The notes beneath the pieces are model-generated. The model saw only the letters and a program-made list of their open reading frames with translations, ran no database searches and was not told the origin of the DNA. Positions 1 to 9,040 of a stretch of DNA of 14,997 nt are shown here, piece by piece. Numbering within the stretch: the first letter of the stretch is position 1; every line of letters begins with the position of its first letter. The DNA comes from Planctomycetota bacterium (GTDB lineage: Bacteria > Planctomycetota > PUPC01 > JACPCR01), in assembly GCA_030740295.1 (NCBI GenBank), contig JASLXP010000837.1, positions 1 through 14,997 on the forward strand, written 5' to 3'. A program made the position numbers and the translations under genes.

Positions 1-1421
1 AAAGTGCCGAGGCTGCCCATCCAGGCGCCGGTATAAGCATACTTGGCCACGGCATCCGGCAGGTACCCTATCTGATTGACCTTGATAATCGGGTTGAAGC
101 TCTCTCTGGAATCCAATCGAAGCTCCCCCTTCGCATTTCCACAGGTGATTGGAAACGCGCCCTCATTCAGATCGATCGAATAGGTTTTCCCCTCTTTGAG
201 ATCGCGGTCGAAACGCAGGAAGACTTCATGCTTGCTGAATCTGCTGTATGGCCAGCCGTCCGTGTAGTAGCAGTCGGTCCGTGAGCGCCGCCCCATTTTT
301 TCTGCGGGGCGACCGTCTTTGAAATCAGCGTCATCCTGCGATCGCAGGACGTATCGGGAGGGACCAGGGGGAGGGAAATTTCCGGCCGCCGCTGCCGGTC
401 TGGAAATGACCCGGATGTTATCCAGCATGAACTCGGGCTGGCCACGGCCCTTGAAGGCGATCAGTTGGACGATGCCAACAGCTAAGGTCCCGGTGACCTT
501 TTTTGTTGGCTTCTTTTCATCAACGAAATCAGAAAGCTTCAATTTCACACGAGTCCATTTGTCCAGAGTGACTTTTCTGATCTTGTATAGAGCCACCTTT
601 CCCTGGTGATTCAGCCGGACAGAAAGTGCTGAAGCATTACGCAGGCGGTAATCAAAAAAGAGCACACCAGTGGACGCGTCCGCCCTGAACTTTACGCCGG
701 GATTGTAGTCTTGAATCATCATGCTTCCGTTCCACTTGATCAGGTGCGAAGAGCGGACCGCGCGCCGATTGCCCGGGGGGAGTCCCTTGGTCACCTCTTT
801 GTATGCCTGCCAGGATTCTGGGACACCTCGCTCGAAATCTGTTTCATAGACCGTCGATGGCTGGCCCGGTGCGCCGGCCTCTTTGGGAGTGTGAACACCC
901 GCGCCCAGAGTGAGCAGAATCGTGTTCGGTGAGATGATCTCGATGCCTCGGAGCCCCAGCCGATTTCGAACTGCGTCTTCAGGCGGCTCCGTTCCCCTGG
1001 GCATGATCCAATGCGCGGCGCGGCCCCCTGTCACCGGTTGATGCTTCACTCCCATTGACTGTACCCAATACCGATGCCCGGGTTTCATCGGTTTCGGCAG
1101 GTCGATCGTCACTCGATGCCGCTGATACCTGCGGCCCTTCCAGCCTTCGGGGAAGGGCCCGTCATTCTCCGATTCGATCGACACCTTCACCGACCGTATG
1201 CCCCGCTGAAAATCTGTGTCTGTAGCACTGACGACGCGGTAGGTCTGAGCTTTAGACCCAATACTCTTGACAAACGATGCGCCAAAGAGAAGGCGCACGC
1301 GCGTCGGTTGAACCTGCTCAGCCCAGCGCAGCCCGAGCCGATGGTCGGGATGCCCGGCGAAGCAGTGTGAAGCAGAAATCAGCACTATCGTTAGAACAGA
1401 AGCTGCCTTGTATGTCTTCAT
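1..1421 (-). CDS. Secreted glycoside hydrolase family 9-like protein (3' part missing at window edge)
   Basis: An uninterrupted minus-strand frame runs from an ATG at 1421 to the left edge (473 codons, last full codon at base 3), so the C-terminus is outside the window. A Shine-Dalgarno-like GGGGAG (complement of 1429-1434) sits 7 nt before the ATG. Residues 1-22 form a Sec signal peptide, with likely cleavage after CFA, so the product should be exported. Residues about 190-340 look like a jelly-roll, carbohydrate-binding-like module (it ends FMLDNIRVIS). At 445-473 the sequence VNQIGYLPDAVAKYAY matches the start of the immunoglobulin-like domain that precedes GH9 cellulase catalytic domains (CelD_N type). 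The catalytic domain itself would lie beyond base 1, so the GH9 call is an inference from that short stretch. It is the last visible gene of the four-gene minus-strand operon. Endoglucanase-type action on a beta-glucan is likely but unproven. Confidence 0.72.
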   Translation of the reverse strand, partial: MKTYKAASVLTIVLISASHCFAGHPDHRLGLRWAEQVQPTRVRLLFGASFVKSIGSKAQTYRVVSATDTDFQRGIRSVKVSIESENDGPFPEGWKGRRYQRHRVTIDLPKPMKPGHRYWVQSMGVKHQPVTGGRAAHWIMPRGTEPPEDAVRNRLGLRGIEIISPNTILLTLGAGVHTPKEAGAPGQPSTVYETDFERGVPESWQAYKEVTKGLPPGNRRAVRSSHLIKWNGSMMIQDYNPGVKFRADASTGVLFFDYRLRNASALSVRLNHQGKVALYKIRKVTLDKWTRVKLKLSDFVDEKKPTKKVTGTLAVGIVQLIAFKGRGQPEFMLDNIRVISRPAAAAGNFPPPGPSRYVLRSQDDADFKDGRPAEKMGRRSRTDCYYTDGWPYSRFSKHEVFLRFDRDLKEGKTYSIDLNEGAFPITCGNAKGELRLDSRESFNPIIKVNQIGYLPDAVAKYAYTGAWMGSLGT

Positions 1422-1499
1422 CAACAGTCTCCCCAAATGGAATGCGTATGGACCCTTTCGGTCTCAACAGTCCCCCTTTTTACATCAAGATCCTCTTGC

Positions 1500-4400
1500 T
1501 CATTCGACTGAGTATTCGACGACGATCATTTCGTGCACATCGAAATCGCGGATGAGGAAGCGAATATCGCTGGTTCCGCGGACAAATGGAATCCGCTCAT
1601 TCGTATCGGGATAGAAGACCCGCAATCCTCTCAGCGAGGGTGGCCGTACCGTAATTGCGACGCCGCGAACGCGGTCGAGCTCGGTATCGTAATTCAGCAG
1701 ATGAACGATCCAGCGATTGTGCTCATCTTGAGTTCTGACGGTCAGTTCGACTTCCGTCGGGCAGTTGGCCGCTTCGACTGGAAGGCGCGCTTCGGAATCG
1801 GCCAGGCCCCCTCTGATCATGTTCTCGACAAGCTCGCGTGTGCCCGGCCAGAATCGAAAGTAGTTTGAGTACATCTCCCAGCCGGACGCGGTGTGGCTGA
1901 GCCCGGGATACGTTGGTGTCCAGAAAAGACAACTGCCCTTCCCGAATTGATTCGACATCAGAGCCGGTTCGCCGTCCTGCCATGTTGCCAGGACAGTTGC
2001 CTTCTTAATGGTGACGCGGTCATGTCCCAGCGCGCCGTCATATTCAAAAACCTGGTCCGGCTCGATCGACCAAAGCTGTGACGCCTCTTTCGTATGAAAC
2101 GTGCGGATGGACTTCACCGGCTTCACTTCACGATGCACATGGGTGCGAATCTTTTCAGGGTCGTAGCCATCGGCCAGGAGTTTTATTGGCGGTTGGCTTC
2201 TCTCCCACGCGAAGGAATCGCTGTCCCTCCCATCAGCTATCCCACCCATGCCTTTATAGGACACGCCGAATACCTCAGCGAGGGCGTAGTCCGGCTGCTG
2301 TTCGCCCCATTGATTGAAGAGAGTCGACGTGCCCGTGGCCAGGAGGACGCCTCCCTCGTTAACCCAGTTTTTGATGATGCTGACCTCGTGGGGCGTCAGG
2401 CTTTTTGCGTCAGAGAGAACAGCCACGCGGTAGCGTGAAAGCTTTTCCGGTGTGAGCGTCTCTGCCCAGATGGTGTCAGTCGGAATATGGGACTGCTGGA
2501 GCGCGACCCAGAGGGAAATCTGGTTCTGGTAATAGCGACGTCCTCGCGGGTCGCGGTCTGTAAGGCTCTTTATATAATGCAGGGCGTTGGAGCGATCGCT
2601 GTAAACCAGGGCCACATTTGCTGCAGAACCTGTGCGGCCCAGATAGTCCTTAACCTTCCGTGCTTTGGTGAAGACGCGGCGCGCCTTGTCCCAGCGTCCC
2701 TTTTGCCAGACCCAGAGCCAATCCACCGGGGCCTGCTCGAAGATGTGGGGGAGATAAAAGTTGAAAAAACTCTCCCCGTGCATCAGGTGCGCTGCAAAAC
2801 CACGTTCGGCATGTTCCGGCGACTGGCAGTACCAGTTGTAGAACTCGCACATGACGGGGCGCACCTCGCCGTCGCGAGCCAGGTCCATGCTGAATGTATT
2901 GTCGCGGCCGTAAGAGCCGTAGGACTCCGGGCCGTGGGCGTCGATCACCTGGCCGGCCCGCGGGTACACGCCGATAGCGTGGGACTTGCACGCGCGGGCC
3001 GAGACGCTGAATGCAAAGGCGCATCCCTTCCGCAGGCCATGCAGCCACTCCTGGCTCTCCCGCCAGTCCTCGATGATCATGTCTCCGGCCAGAGTCAGAT
3101 ACTCGGCCCAGAGTTTCTTCTGTTGCCATTTCTGTTCGTCAGTGGGAACTGCAATCTTTTGCTGCGCATCGAGACTGAGAACCTTCCGAAAGTCCTGCCC
3201 GTATTTCTGTTTCAGGTAAGCTTCGAAGGCCGCATCGTCTACTTCAATTCTGGGATAGACCTCCTCACTCCAGAAGCCACTGAAAGATGGAATGTCCTGC
3301 GCGAAGAAAACGGTCTCCTCCGCACCCGGTTTATGAAGAACTCTGTTTCCGAGGAAATTCTTGTAGAACGCCTTCCGCCCGAAAATGTTCTTGTCAGTGG
3401 GCATAACCTCGACCCAGCGGAATTCACGTTCGTCAAGTTTTTGCAGGAATCCCTTGTAGTCTTTGACAACGCCGTCCATGCCCCAGGCATTGTGAAATCC
3501 CGTGCCGCCGGCGCTCCACAAGTGATCGGCCAGTTCCTCCGGTCTTTCCTTGAAGCGGAAGTTCAGAACTCCATTGGGACGGCCTCCAAGAAAGTTAATC
3601 TCCTCTCTCAGACCGTAGAAATAGTGTCGACGGCTGAGATAGTCGGGCTGCCGGATGCCGGGCAGACGTTGTGATTCAGATTCAATCTCGCGGATAGCCA
3701 ATTCAGAAAACCCTTGAAGACCGAGGCTCTGCGCGGTCGAGTGGATGTTCTTGTAGCGGCTGTTTCCGCGGCGTGACAGGGGGAAATCGTTTGCGGTGTC
3801 GGCCATTTCTTTGAGCACAGGTGAGGAGCGTTTATCACCGATGTGACCCAACGCCCGGATGGCTGCGCACATGAAGGCGCGCTGCTCGGGGTTCTGTCTG
3901 TCCGATGCTTTTATGATCTCAACAAGAGCCGGTACAGCTTCACCAGCGCAGAGCCAGCCAAGCGAGAAGATCGCGTTTTCGCGTGTGTAGACATCAGGAT
4001 GCTTCAACAGGGCGAGCAGGTCTTTCACCGCACGGTCATCATCGATCAACCCCAGCGCACGGGTACGACCGATCAGCCCCAATGCCTGGACGGCTCGGCG
4101 ACGCAGCCATGCGTCGCTTCCAGAGGCGGCTTTTCTAAGTGCCGATACTGCCTTCTTTTCCTGCATCCAACCCAAGGCAAGCACTGCGTGCTTGCGCACC
4201 TGTTCGTCAGAATCGCCAATCATTCGAATCAGCTTTCTGGACGCTCGTTTGTCGCCGATTCGGCCGAGTTCCTGAGCTGCGCGCCTTCGTTGCCGCAGGT
4301 CTTTTGAATCACACCGGCGAATCAGTTCCTTCACGCTTGCCAGATCTCTTACTCGCTCCGCAGCAGCCCGTGCTTTCTTTGCCGCGGCCAGGGCCGGACC

Positions 4401-5513
4401 GTATTTCGTCAAAACTCGCCTCGCATTGGCCACGATCGGTTCAATGACCGCGCCGGGCAGCAATCTTTCTTCGAGCCCTTCTTTAAACGCTTCAGGATCG
4501 TCCGCCCTCAGTGCCTCCAGGTTCATTGCCTTGAGCTCGGAGATGCGGGCATCGAGAATGCTTCTGTAATTCCGTTCAAGCTTATCGAGCAGGTTCTGAA
4601 CAGATCGCGCAGCCACCGCGACTGCCTCCTTGTCTTCACCTTCAAGATTCTGTTCATAGTAGCCCAGGCGGTAGAACACCGTCTTCAGTGGAATCTCTCG
4701 GTCGTATTTTGCGGCAGGAATTATGCCCGGCCCTCCGTCCGGCCCCTTGTCTACGCCCCGGGCGTAGTCCCAGACCTTGTCCTGTCGCCAGAACCACGTC
4801 TCGGCTTCCTGTTGCGATCTGGCCAGGGCATCACCTTCGAGCCGCGGGCCCGCCGCGAGCCAGCGAACACTGTTGAGGAACACGCGTTTAGCCCCCTCGG
4901 TCGTGGCCTTGCCACTGAGGCCAACAAACCAGCCCAGTGCTATATACCGCCCGTTTAACACGTGGCCATAAACCGCGACAGGCAGGTCATCGCCATCGAC
5001 CATAAATGTTCTCCCAAGCCAACCGGTGCGCAGTACCAAGTGGTCCCACGAGCTCACGCAGATGGGCTCTTTCACGCCCGCCAGCAGCGAGTGCGTTCCT
5101 TTGGGAAAGACGTAATTGCCATTGACCCGATTCCAGGTGAAGGCCACCTCGGGAAACATCGGCCGATTCGCCGTCCGCACTGGCCCCGATCTGAATGCGG
5201 TGGCCATGACGCCCTTGCCATGAGCGACAAAGTCTGCCACGAGCTTTCTCCCTTGGACCCCGAGAAATTTGTAGGAGCCCCATCCATCGAGAAAGCAGAT
5301 GACGTCCAGGTCTGAAAGGTCTTCGGCGGTCAGTTCTTTCTTGGTCAATATACGTGTGCCGATCCCATTCTTTTCCAGCAAAACCTTGAGCGTTTCCTCG
5401 CTGTAAGTTCTGCGGTCCTTATAAAGCCCGACCTGGATAGCGGCGGCTTGTGAGCCAAGGACAGACAACAGAAGCGAAATGCAGATCAGCCAGATGAAAG
5501 AGTTGGTTTTCAA
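1500..5513 (-). CDS. Large secreted fusion: GATase-like domain, HEAT repeats and GH42-like beta-galactosidase region
   Basis: The 1337-residue protein starts at a TTG (5513). A GGAG lies 10 nt upstream (complement of 5524-5527), and a signal peptide (residues 1-24, cleaved near SQA-AA) begins directly at this codon, which supports the start. Residues about 25-222 look like a ThuA/glutamine-amidotransferase-like fold. About 230-390 is helical. About 391-575 contains four or more HEAT/PBS-lyase-type repeats (for example VRKHAVLALGWM at 439-450, LRRRAVQALGLIG at 470-482). About 640-960 resembles a TIM-barrel glycosidase. About 963-1090 matches the GH42 beta-galactosidase trimerisation domain (NVALVYSDRSNALHY, then WVNEGGVLLATGTS). 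The last about 95 residues form a beta-rich C-terminal domain like that of GH42 enzymes. Candidate acidic residues are E750 (FWSEEVYP) and E890 (MCEFYNWY), but catalytic identity is a guess. It lies 36 nt after the DUF3604 gene, so co-transcription is likely. Confidence 0.85.
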   Translation of the reverse strand: MKTNSFIWLICISLLLSVLGSQAAAIQVGLYKDRRTYSEETLKVLLEKNGIGTRILTKKELTAEDLSDLDVICFLDGWGSYKFLGVQGRKLVADFVAHGKGVMATAFRSGPVRTANRPMFPEVAFTWNRVNGNYVFPKGTHSLLAGVKEPICVSSWDHLVLRTGWLGRTFMVDGDDLPVAVYGHVLNGRYIALGWFVGLSGKATTEGAKRVFLNSVRWLAAGPRLEGDALARSQQEAETWFWRQDKVWDYARGVDKGPDGGPGIIPAAKYDREIPLKTVFYRLGYYEQNLEGEDKEAVAVAARSVQNLLDKLERNYRSILDARISELKAMNLEALRADDPEAFKEGLEERLLPGAVIEPIVANARRVLTKYGPALAAAKKARAAAERVRDLASVKELIRRCDSKDLRQRRRAAQELGRIGDKRASRKLIRMIGDSDEQVRKHAVLALGWMQEKKAVSALRKAASGSDAWLRRRAVQALGLIGRTRALGLIDDDRAVKDLLALLKHPDVYTRENAIFSLGWLCAGEAVPALVEIIKASDRQNPEQRAFMCAAIRALGHIGDKRSSPVLKEMADTANDFPLSRRGNSRYKNIHSTAQSLGLQGFSELAIREIESESQRLPGIRQPDYLSRRHYFYGLREEINFLGGRPNGVLNFRFKERPEELADHLWSAGGTGFHNAWGMDGVVKDYKGFLQKLDEREFRWVEVMPTDKNIFGRKAFYKNFLGNRVLHKPGAEETVFFAQDIPSFSGFWSEEVYPRIEVDDAAFEAYLKQKYGQDFRKVLSLDAQQKIAVPTDEQKWQQKKLWAEYLTLAGDMIIEDWRESQEWLHGLRKGCAFAFSVSARACKSHAIGVYPRAGQVIDAHGPESYGSYGRDNTFSMDLARDGEVRPVMCEFYNWYCQSPEHAERGFAAHLMHGESFFNFYLPHIFEQAPVDWLWVWQKGRWDKARRVFTKARKVKDYLGRTGSAANVALVYSDRSNALHYIKSLTDRDPRGRRYYQNQISLWVALQQSHIPTDTIWAETLTPEKLSRYRVAVLSDAKSLTPHEVSIIKNWVNEGGVLLATGTSTLFNQWGEQQPDYALAEVFGVSYKGMGGIADGRDSDSFAWERSQPPIKLLADGYDPEKIRTHVHREVKPVKSIRTFHTKEASQLWSIEPDQVFEYDGALGHDRVTIKKATVLATWQDGEPALMSNQFGKGSCLFWTPTYPGLSHTASGWEMYSNYFRFWPGTRELVENMIRGGLADSEARLPVEAANCPTEVELTVRTQDEHNRWIVHLLNYDTELDRVRGVAITVRPPSLRGLRVFYPDTNERIPFVRGTSDIRFLIRDFDVHEMIVVEYSVE

Positions 5514-5549
5514 AAGATGAGATCTCCGGATGCAAAGGACTGCTCAGAC

Positions 5550-7733
5550 CTAAACTCTCACGAACCACGGGCTCGTCCAGGCCCGGTGCCCGTCCGTTTG
5601 AGTGATACGCAGGTGGTATGGGATGACGCCTTCCACGGCTAGCCCCATCGAAGTTGACACCTCTCTTTCCCATACGACCTCTCGCGGGAGCGAATCGGGC
5701 GGCGCCAACTCGAACACCACTTGCTGCTCGACCCCGCCCGCCTCGAACGTCTGCGGGCCTTCAGCAAGATCTGAAAGATTCACCGAACATGCGATCACGT
5801 CTGTCGAGAAGTCAATCCTGCCTTCACCTGCATGGCTCACGGTCAGGAGCAGGCCATCCTCATCCCCGGTCGTGATGCTTTTCCAGCGGACGCCCTCTGC
5901 ATCCGAGCCCTGAATTCCCTCCGCCGGCGAGTCAAATGCAAAACCTTCAACCGCGGCAATGGAGTTTCCATCCATGCGAAGAGAACCATCCCATTCAGTG
6001 GCTCGTTTCCGATTGAGGATTCTTGCCCCCGACCAGCGGATGCGCACTCGGTCTTGAGGACGCGCTTCATAAGGGCTGCCAGTCCACGAATCGACCTGGT
6101 TGCCCGCGGCGAGCAGATCGATGCGCTCGATGCCGGCCGTCCCCGCGACCTCGACATTCATGGAAAGTGGACCTTCGCTCTGATTGAGATCTCTGCCTAT
6201 CGGTTCTCCATTCAAGGCTGCATCGACAGAGATCCGTGGGCCACTTGTGCCATAGCATCGACGCGATTTCAGAGCACGAAACATGGATGCTCGCTCGAAC
6301 TCCTCCGCCAGAATGCAGGTGAGCCCGCTGAGAACACCGAACTTGCCTGCGCCCGCGTGTTCCGCGCCCGGGCGGCCTTTGTGACCATCACTGTTGGAGA
6401 CAACACCCACTCGATAGCCGCGTCGCAGCGCATCAAAGAAAAACCATTCGAAAGTTCCCCAGCACGAATGGATTTCGATGACCGGTTCGAGATCGGGATC
6501 GAAGTAATCCAGGTTGGCGCGGCGCCCGCCGATGTGCGGGATGACGATGCATTCGTCGCCCGAGTCTTTCAAGCTTTCATAGAGTCTGTCCAGAGGGGCA
6601 AAACCTTCCGGCTGCACAGCTTTGCCCTGAACCAGCATCAAGGAGGAACGACGGATTTCCTTTCCCTCTTCAAAAAACAGAACATTCCGGTCGCCTCCTA
6701 TCGGCGTGAGACCTGACCACTCGTAGCCGGGGAAGACGATGAAGCGGCCCGGTACAGTCAGTTCGCGGCTGAGCTCGCCGAGTTCTGTCCAGAAGTCGTC
6801 AGTGATCTGGAAATCGTTGCCCTGATGGCCGGAGAAGTCGTTCAAAGCGAAATCACGGGCATATCGGAAATACTTTGTTGCCGTATTCGAACCGACGGTC
6901 TCTTCGCTCTGGCCATGCAGATCTCCCCAGAAGGGATGCAACGTTTCATTGCCAGGAATCCTGAGCGGAGGGCTTTCTGCCGTCCCAAGCTCACCGTGTT
7001 CGGCGCGAACGCGCAGGTAACCACTGCCAGTGCATTCCACTCGGTCGAACAGTTGTTTGCCTTCGGCCAGTTCGATCCGCTCGGGCAGATCAGTTGCTAC
7101 TCCTTCGCTGCTCAGCGCGATGTCACCGGCCATCGGCTCACGGACCGGATTCCCCCATTTATCGATGGCCCTCACGAGGACGCGAACGGGATGCGTTTCG
7201 GAGCCGTCGCCCGTGGCCATGACTTCAAGATGGTCTGGGTCTGTCGGAATGATCTCCAGCGCGGGATGCTGCTGCAGCCATTCGTAGACTCCCGCTCCGA
7301 GCCGATCGATCGAGATCTGAAAATCATAATGATCCTGTTGATAGGTCTGAGCGCGGCTGCCTTTGCTGCCCCCGCTGGTATCGCCGTAGGTCAATATGAC
7401 CACGTCACCCACCTGAAGCGGGGCATCGAGCACTTCGATGAATAGATGTTCCTGGTAAGGCCTTACGCTGGCCCGTTCACGCCAACTCAGAATGAGACGC
7501 ACCTCAGGATTCGTGCACGACACCGTTGCGTAATGGTCGGCCGCAGGTTCATCGACTTGAGGCACGCCCCAGTCACTCACTCCTCGAATGCCTACGCGTA
7601 TCGAGCCGCCGTCGTCAATACCGAGGTCCGCGACTTCGTATTCGAGAACCCAGGTTCCCCAACTTCCCGCGCGGACGGGTTCAGTGGGCGTGATGGTTGC
7701 GCTGCCCAGGGATGGCTTATCTGAATCTGGCAT
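5550..7733 (-). CDS. DUF3604 family PHP-like protein, probably cytoplasmic
   Basis: The 727-residue product is called from the ATG at 7733 because a strong GGAGGAG (complement of 7739-7745) lies 5 nt before it; an in-frame start at 7790 is possible but lacks this. There is no signal peptide. The N-terminal about 260 residues are beta-rich. The central region carries DUF3604 hallmarks: WGDLHGQS (269-276), KYFRYARDFA (287-296), SGHQGNDFQITDDFW (301-315), PGYEWSG (335-341), PHIGG (399-403), EIHS (420-423) and SNSDGHKGRPG (446-456). It ends with an ALKSRRCYGTSGPRI segment (487-501). D271, H273, H400, D449 and H451 are plausible metal ligands by analogy with PHP phosphoesterases. The reaction of DUF3604 proteins is not established to my knowledge. 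It sits second in the operon, 78 nt after the oxidoreductase, and the C-terminal about 220 residues are beta-sandwich-like. Confidence 0.9.
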   Translation of the reverse strand: MPDSDKPSLGSATITPTEPVRAGSWGTWVLEYEVADLGIDDGGSIRVGIRGVSDWGVPQVDEPAADHYATVSCTNPEVRLILSWRERASVRPYQEHLFIEVLDAPLQVGDVVILTYGDTSGGSKGSRAQTYQQDHYDFQISIDRLGAGVYEWLQQHPALEIIPTDPDHLEVMATGDGSETHPVRVLVRAIDKWGNPVREPMAGDIALSSEGVATDLPERIELAEGKQLFDRVECTGSGYLRVRAEHGELGTAESPPLRIPGNETLHPFWGDLHGQSEETVGSNTATKYFRYARDFALNDFSGHQGNDFQITDDFWTELGELSRELTVPGRFIVFPGYEWSGLTPIGGDRNVLFFEEGKEIRRSSLMLVQGKAVQPEGFAPLDRLYESLKDSGDECIVIPHIGGRRANLDYFDPDLEPVIEIHSCWGTFEWFFFDALRRGYRVGVVSNSDGHKGRPGAEHAGAGKFGVLSGLTCILAEEFERASMFRALKSRRCYGTSGPRISVDAALNGEPIGRDLNQSEGPLSMNVEVAGTAGIERIDLLAAGNQVDSWTGSPYEARPQDRVRIRWSGARILNRKRATEWDGSLRMDGNSIAAVEGFAFDSPAEGIQGSDAEGVRWKSITTGDEDGLLLTVSHAGEGRIDFSTDVIACSVNLSDLAEGPQTFEAGGVEQQVVFELAPPDSLPREVVWEREVSTSMGLAVEGVIPYHLRITQTDGHRAWTSPWFVRV

Positions 7734-7738
7734 ACTGT

Positions 7739-7745
7739 CTCCTCC
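7739..7745 (-). promoter_or_regulatory. Ribosome binding site of the DUF3604 gene
   Basis: The minus strand reads GGAGGAG followed by 5 nt and ATG. It is the strongest Shine-Dalgarno in the window and decides the start at 7733 over the upstream in-frame ATG at 7790. Confidence 0.8.
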
Positions 7746-7811
7746 ATAAATGCGAGAAGGGAAATTAAGGTTCGCTGCTGCCGTCGGCAACCGCCTTCCG
7801 CTCGGGTGCGC

Positions 7812-8936
7812 TCAGACAGAGGCGGGCAAGTTGTCCCTGGGTGACGCCTGATCATCCTCATGCGGTTTCCGCTCGGCCTCATTCCGAAAATTCGGAATAC
7901 TGTACGGCTGACCGCCATTAACAGCGGAACGGTGTCCGAGGATGCCCGGCAGCGTCATGTCCGCGGCATCGTACACGTCAATCGGCGGCGGCTGACCGGC
8001 CTTTACGGCTTCGATGAAATCATGAAGCACATAGAAGTCGATGCCGCCGTGTCCACTGTTTGCGGCTCTTTCTGCGAGCCGGTGATGGGTCGGCTCGGAA
8101 GACTGCCACTCGGCATCCTTTTCAGGCAGGCGGACGTGAAGCCTGGCGGGATTCATCCGGTCGGATTCCATGTGCCCCTTCGTACCGAAGACCACGTAAT
8201 GGTGGGTGCAGCCACCCCGGGTGTTTCCGAACGAAAGCAAAACTTTGACGGTAGCACCGGACGCCATCTGGATGAGAGCGACCCCCACATCAGCCCGCGG
8301 CGTTGGCCAGTCAGGCGCGGTGAACGCGCCGCTCTCGATGCCGGTGACGGATGCGGGACGGTCTTTCGCAATCTGGAAAATCGGCCCGAGTGAGTGGGTG
8401 CAGTAATAGATGCACGGCTGCCACAGACGCCAGTGGATATTCCCGTCCTCTTCTCTTTTCCACTCGGGGCGCAGGTCATGAACATACTCGCATTCCGCAT
8501 GAATCAACTGACCGGTCTGCCCGGAGTGATGGACGCGTTTCATCTCCTCGATGACTGGTAAGTAGCAAGTGTTTTCCGCCATCATGTAAGTAAATCCCGT
8601 GTCTTCGACCGCGCGGCAGAGCTCGACGCCTTGACCGAGCGTGTGAAAAGCCGTGACTTCCGACAGCACATGTTTGCCTGCGCGCAACGCCTGCACAGCC
8701 ATGGGCGCGTGGTCAGGACAGTAGCTCGCGATGACGACTGCATCGATATCGGAACCGACCAGTTCATCGTAGGTCTCACACAACTTAATACCGGAGTGCG
8801 CTTCGCTGAATTGCTTCCGAACTGCAGAATTGTGATCGCAGGCAGCGACGAATTCTGCATCGTCTCTCTCAAATAGTTGGCGGCCGAAAGTCATGCCACG
8901 CTTGAGCCCAATGATTCCAATGCGCAGTCTGTTCAT
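7812..8936 (-). CDS. Gfo/Idh/MocA family NAD(P)-dependent oxidoreductase, GH109-like
   Basis: The 374-residue protein has an N-terminal Rossmann fold (LRIGIIGLKRG, 4-14; acidic D34 after AAC at the end of strand 2) and a C-terminal Gfo/Idh/MocA alpha/beta domain. The usual EKP motif after GKHV is SEV (92-94), so the conserved lysine is replaced. This pattern, YCTHSLGP (178-185) and GHGGIDFYVLHDFIEAV (295-311) recall the GH109 N-acetylgalactosaminidase group, which cleaves glycosides through an NAD-dependent redox mechanism. That assignment comes from motif memory; a sugar dehydrogenase is the alternative. No Sec or Tat signal is present, so it should act in the cytoplasm. The ATG at 8936 was chosen because the Rossmann fold starts right behind it. 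There is no clear Shine-Dalgarno (upstream ACGACTATTCC). It is the first gene of the operon. Confidence 0.9.
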   Translation of the reverse strand: MNRLRIGIIGLKRGMTFGRQLFERDDAEFVAACDHNSAVRKQFSEAHSGIKLCETYDELVGSDIDAVVIASYCPDHAPMAVQALRAGKHVLSEVTAFHTLGQGVELCRAVEDTGFTYMMAENTCYLPVIEEMKRVHHSGQTGQLIHAECEYVHDLRPEWKREEDGNIHWRLWQPCIYYCTHSLGPIFQIAKDRPASVTGIESGAFTAPDWPTPRADVGVALIQMASGATVKVLLSFGNTRGGCTHHYVVFGTKGHMESDRMNPARLHVRLPEKDAEWQSSEPTHHRLAERAANSGHGGIDFYVLHDFIEAVKAGQPPPIDVYDAADMTLPGILGHRSAVNGGQPYSIPNFRNEAERKPHEDDQASPRDNLPASV

Positions 8937-8995
8937 GGAATAGTCGTTCTGGAAAAACAGGAAACTTGGCGAGTTGTATGGTGAGAGCCCCCTTT

Positions 8996-9019
8996 GCACA
9001 ACGATGATCCTCGTCGTGC
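8996..9019 (-). promoter_or_regulatory. Hairpin in the leader of the minus-strand operon
   Basis: On the minus strand, GCACGACGA and TCGTTGTGC form a 9-bp stem with one G-U pair around a 6-nt loop (GGATCA), ending 60 nt before the oxidoreductase ATG. No T-run follows on either strand, so it is not a classic terminator. A role in the leader RNA is possible but unsupported by anything else. Confidence 0.4.
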
Positions 9020-9040
9020 AGTTGGGTCTGCGGCCTCGGA

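Noticed and set aside
1404..1421. Lipoprotein signal in the GH9-like protein (SASHC)
   Set aside because: Histidine before the cysteine does not fit a lipobox, so a standard signal peptidase I site is preferred.
2487..3674. 395-codon plus-strand ORF
   Set aside because: It lies entirely antisense to the 1337-residue protein, whose domains are clear. High GC makes such antisense frames common.
5832..6716. 294-codon plus-strand ORF
   Set aside because: It is antisense to the DUF3604 core motifs and has no recognisable domain.
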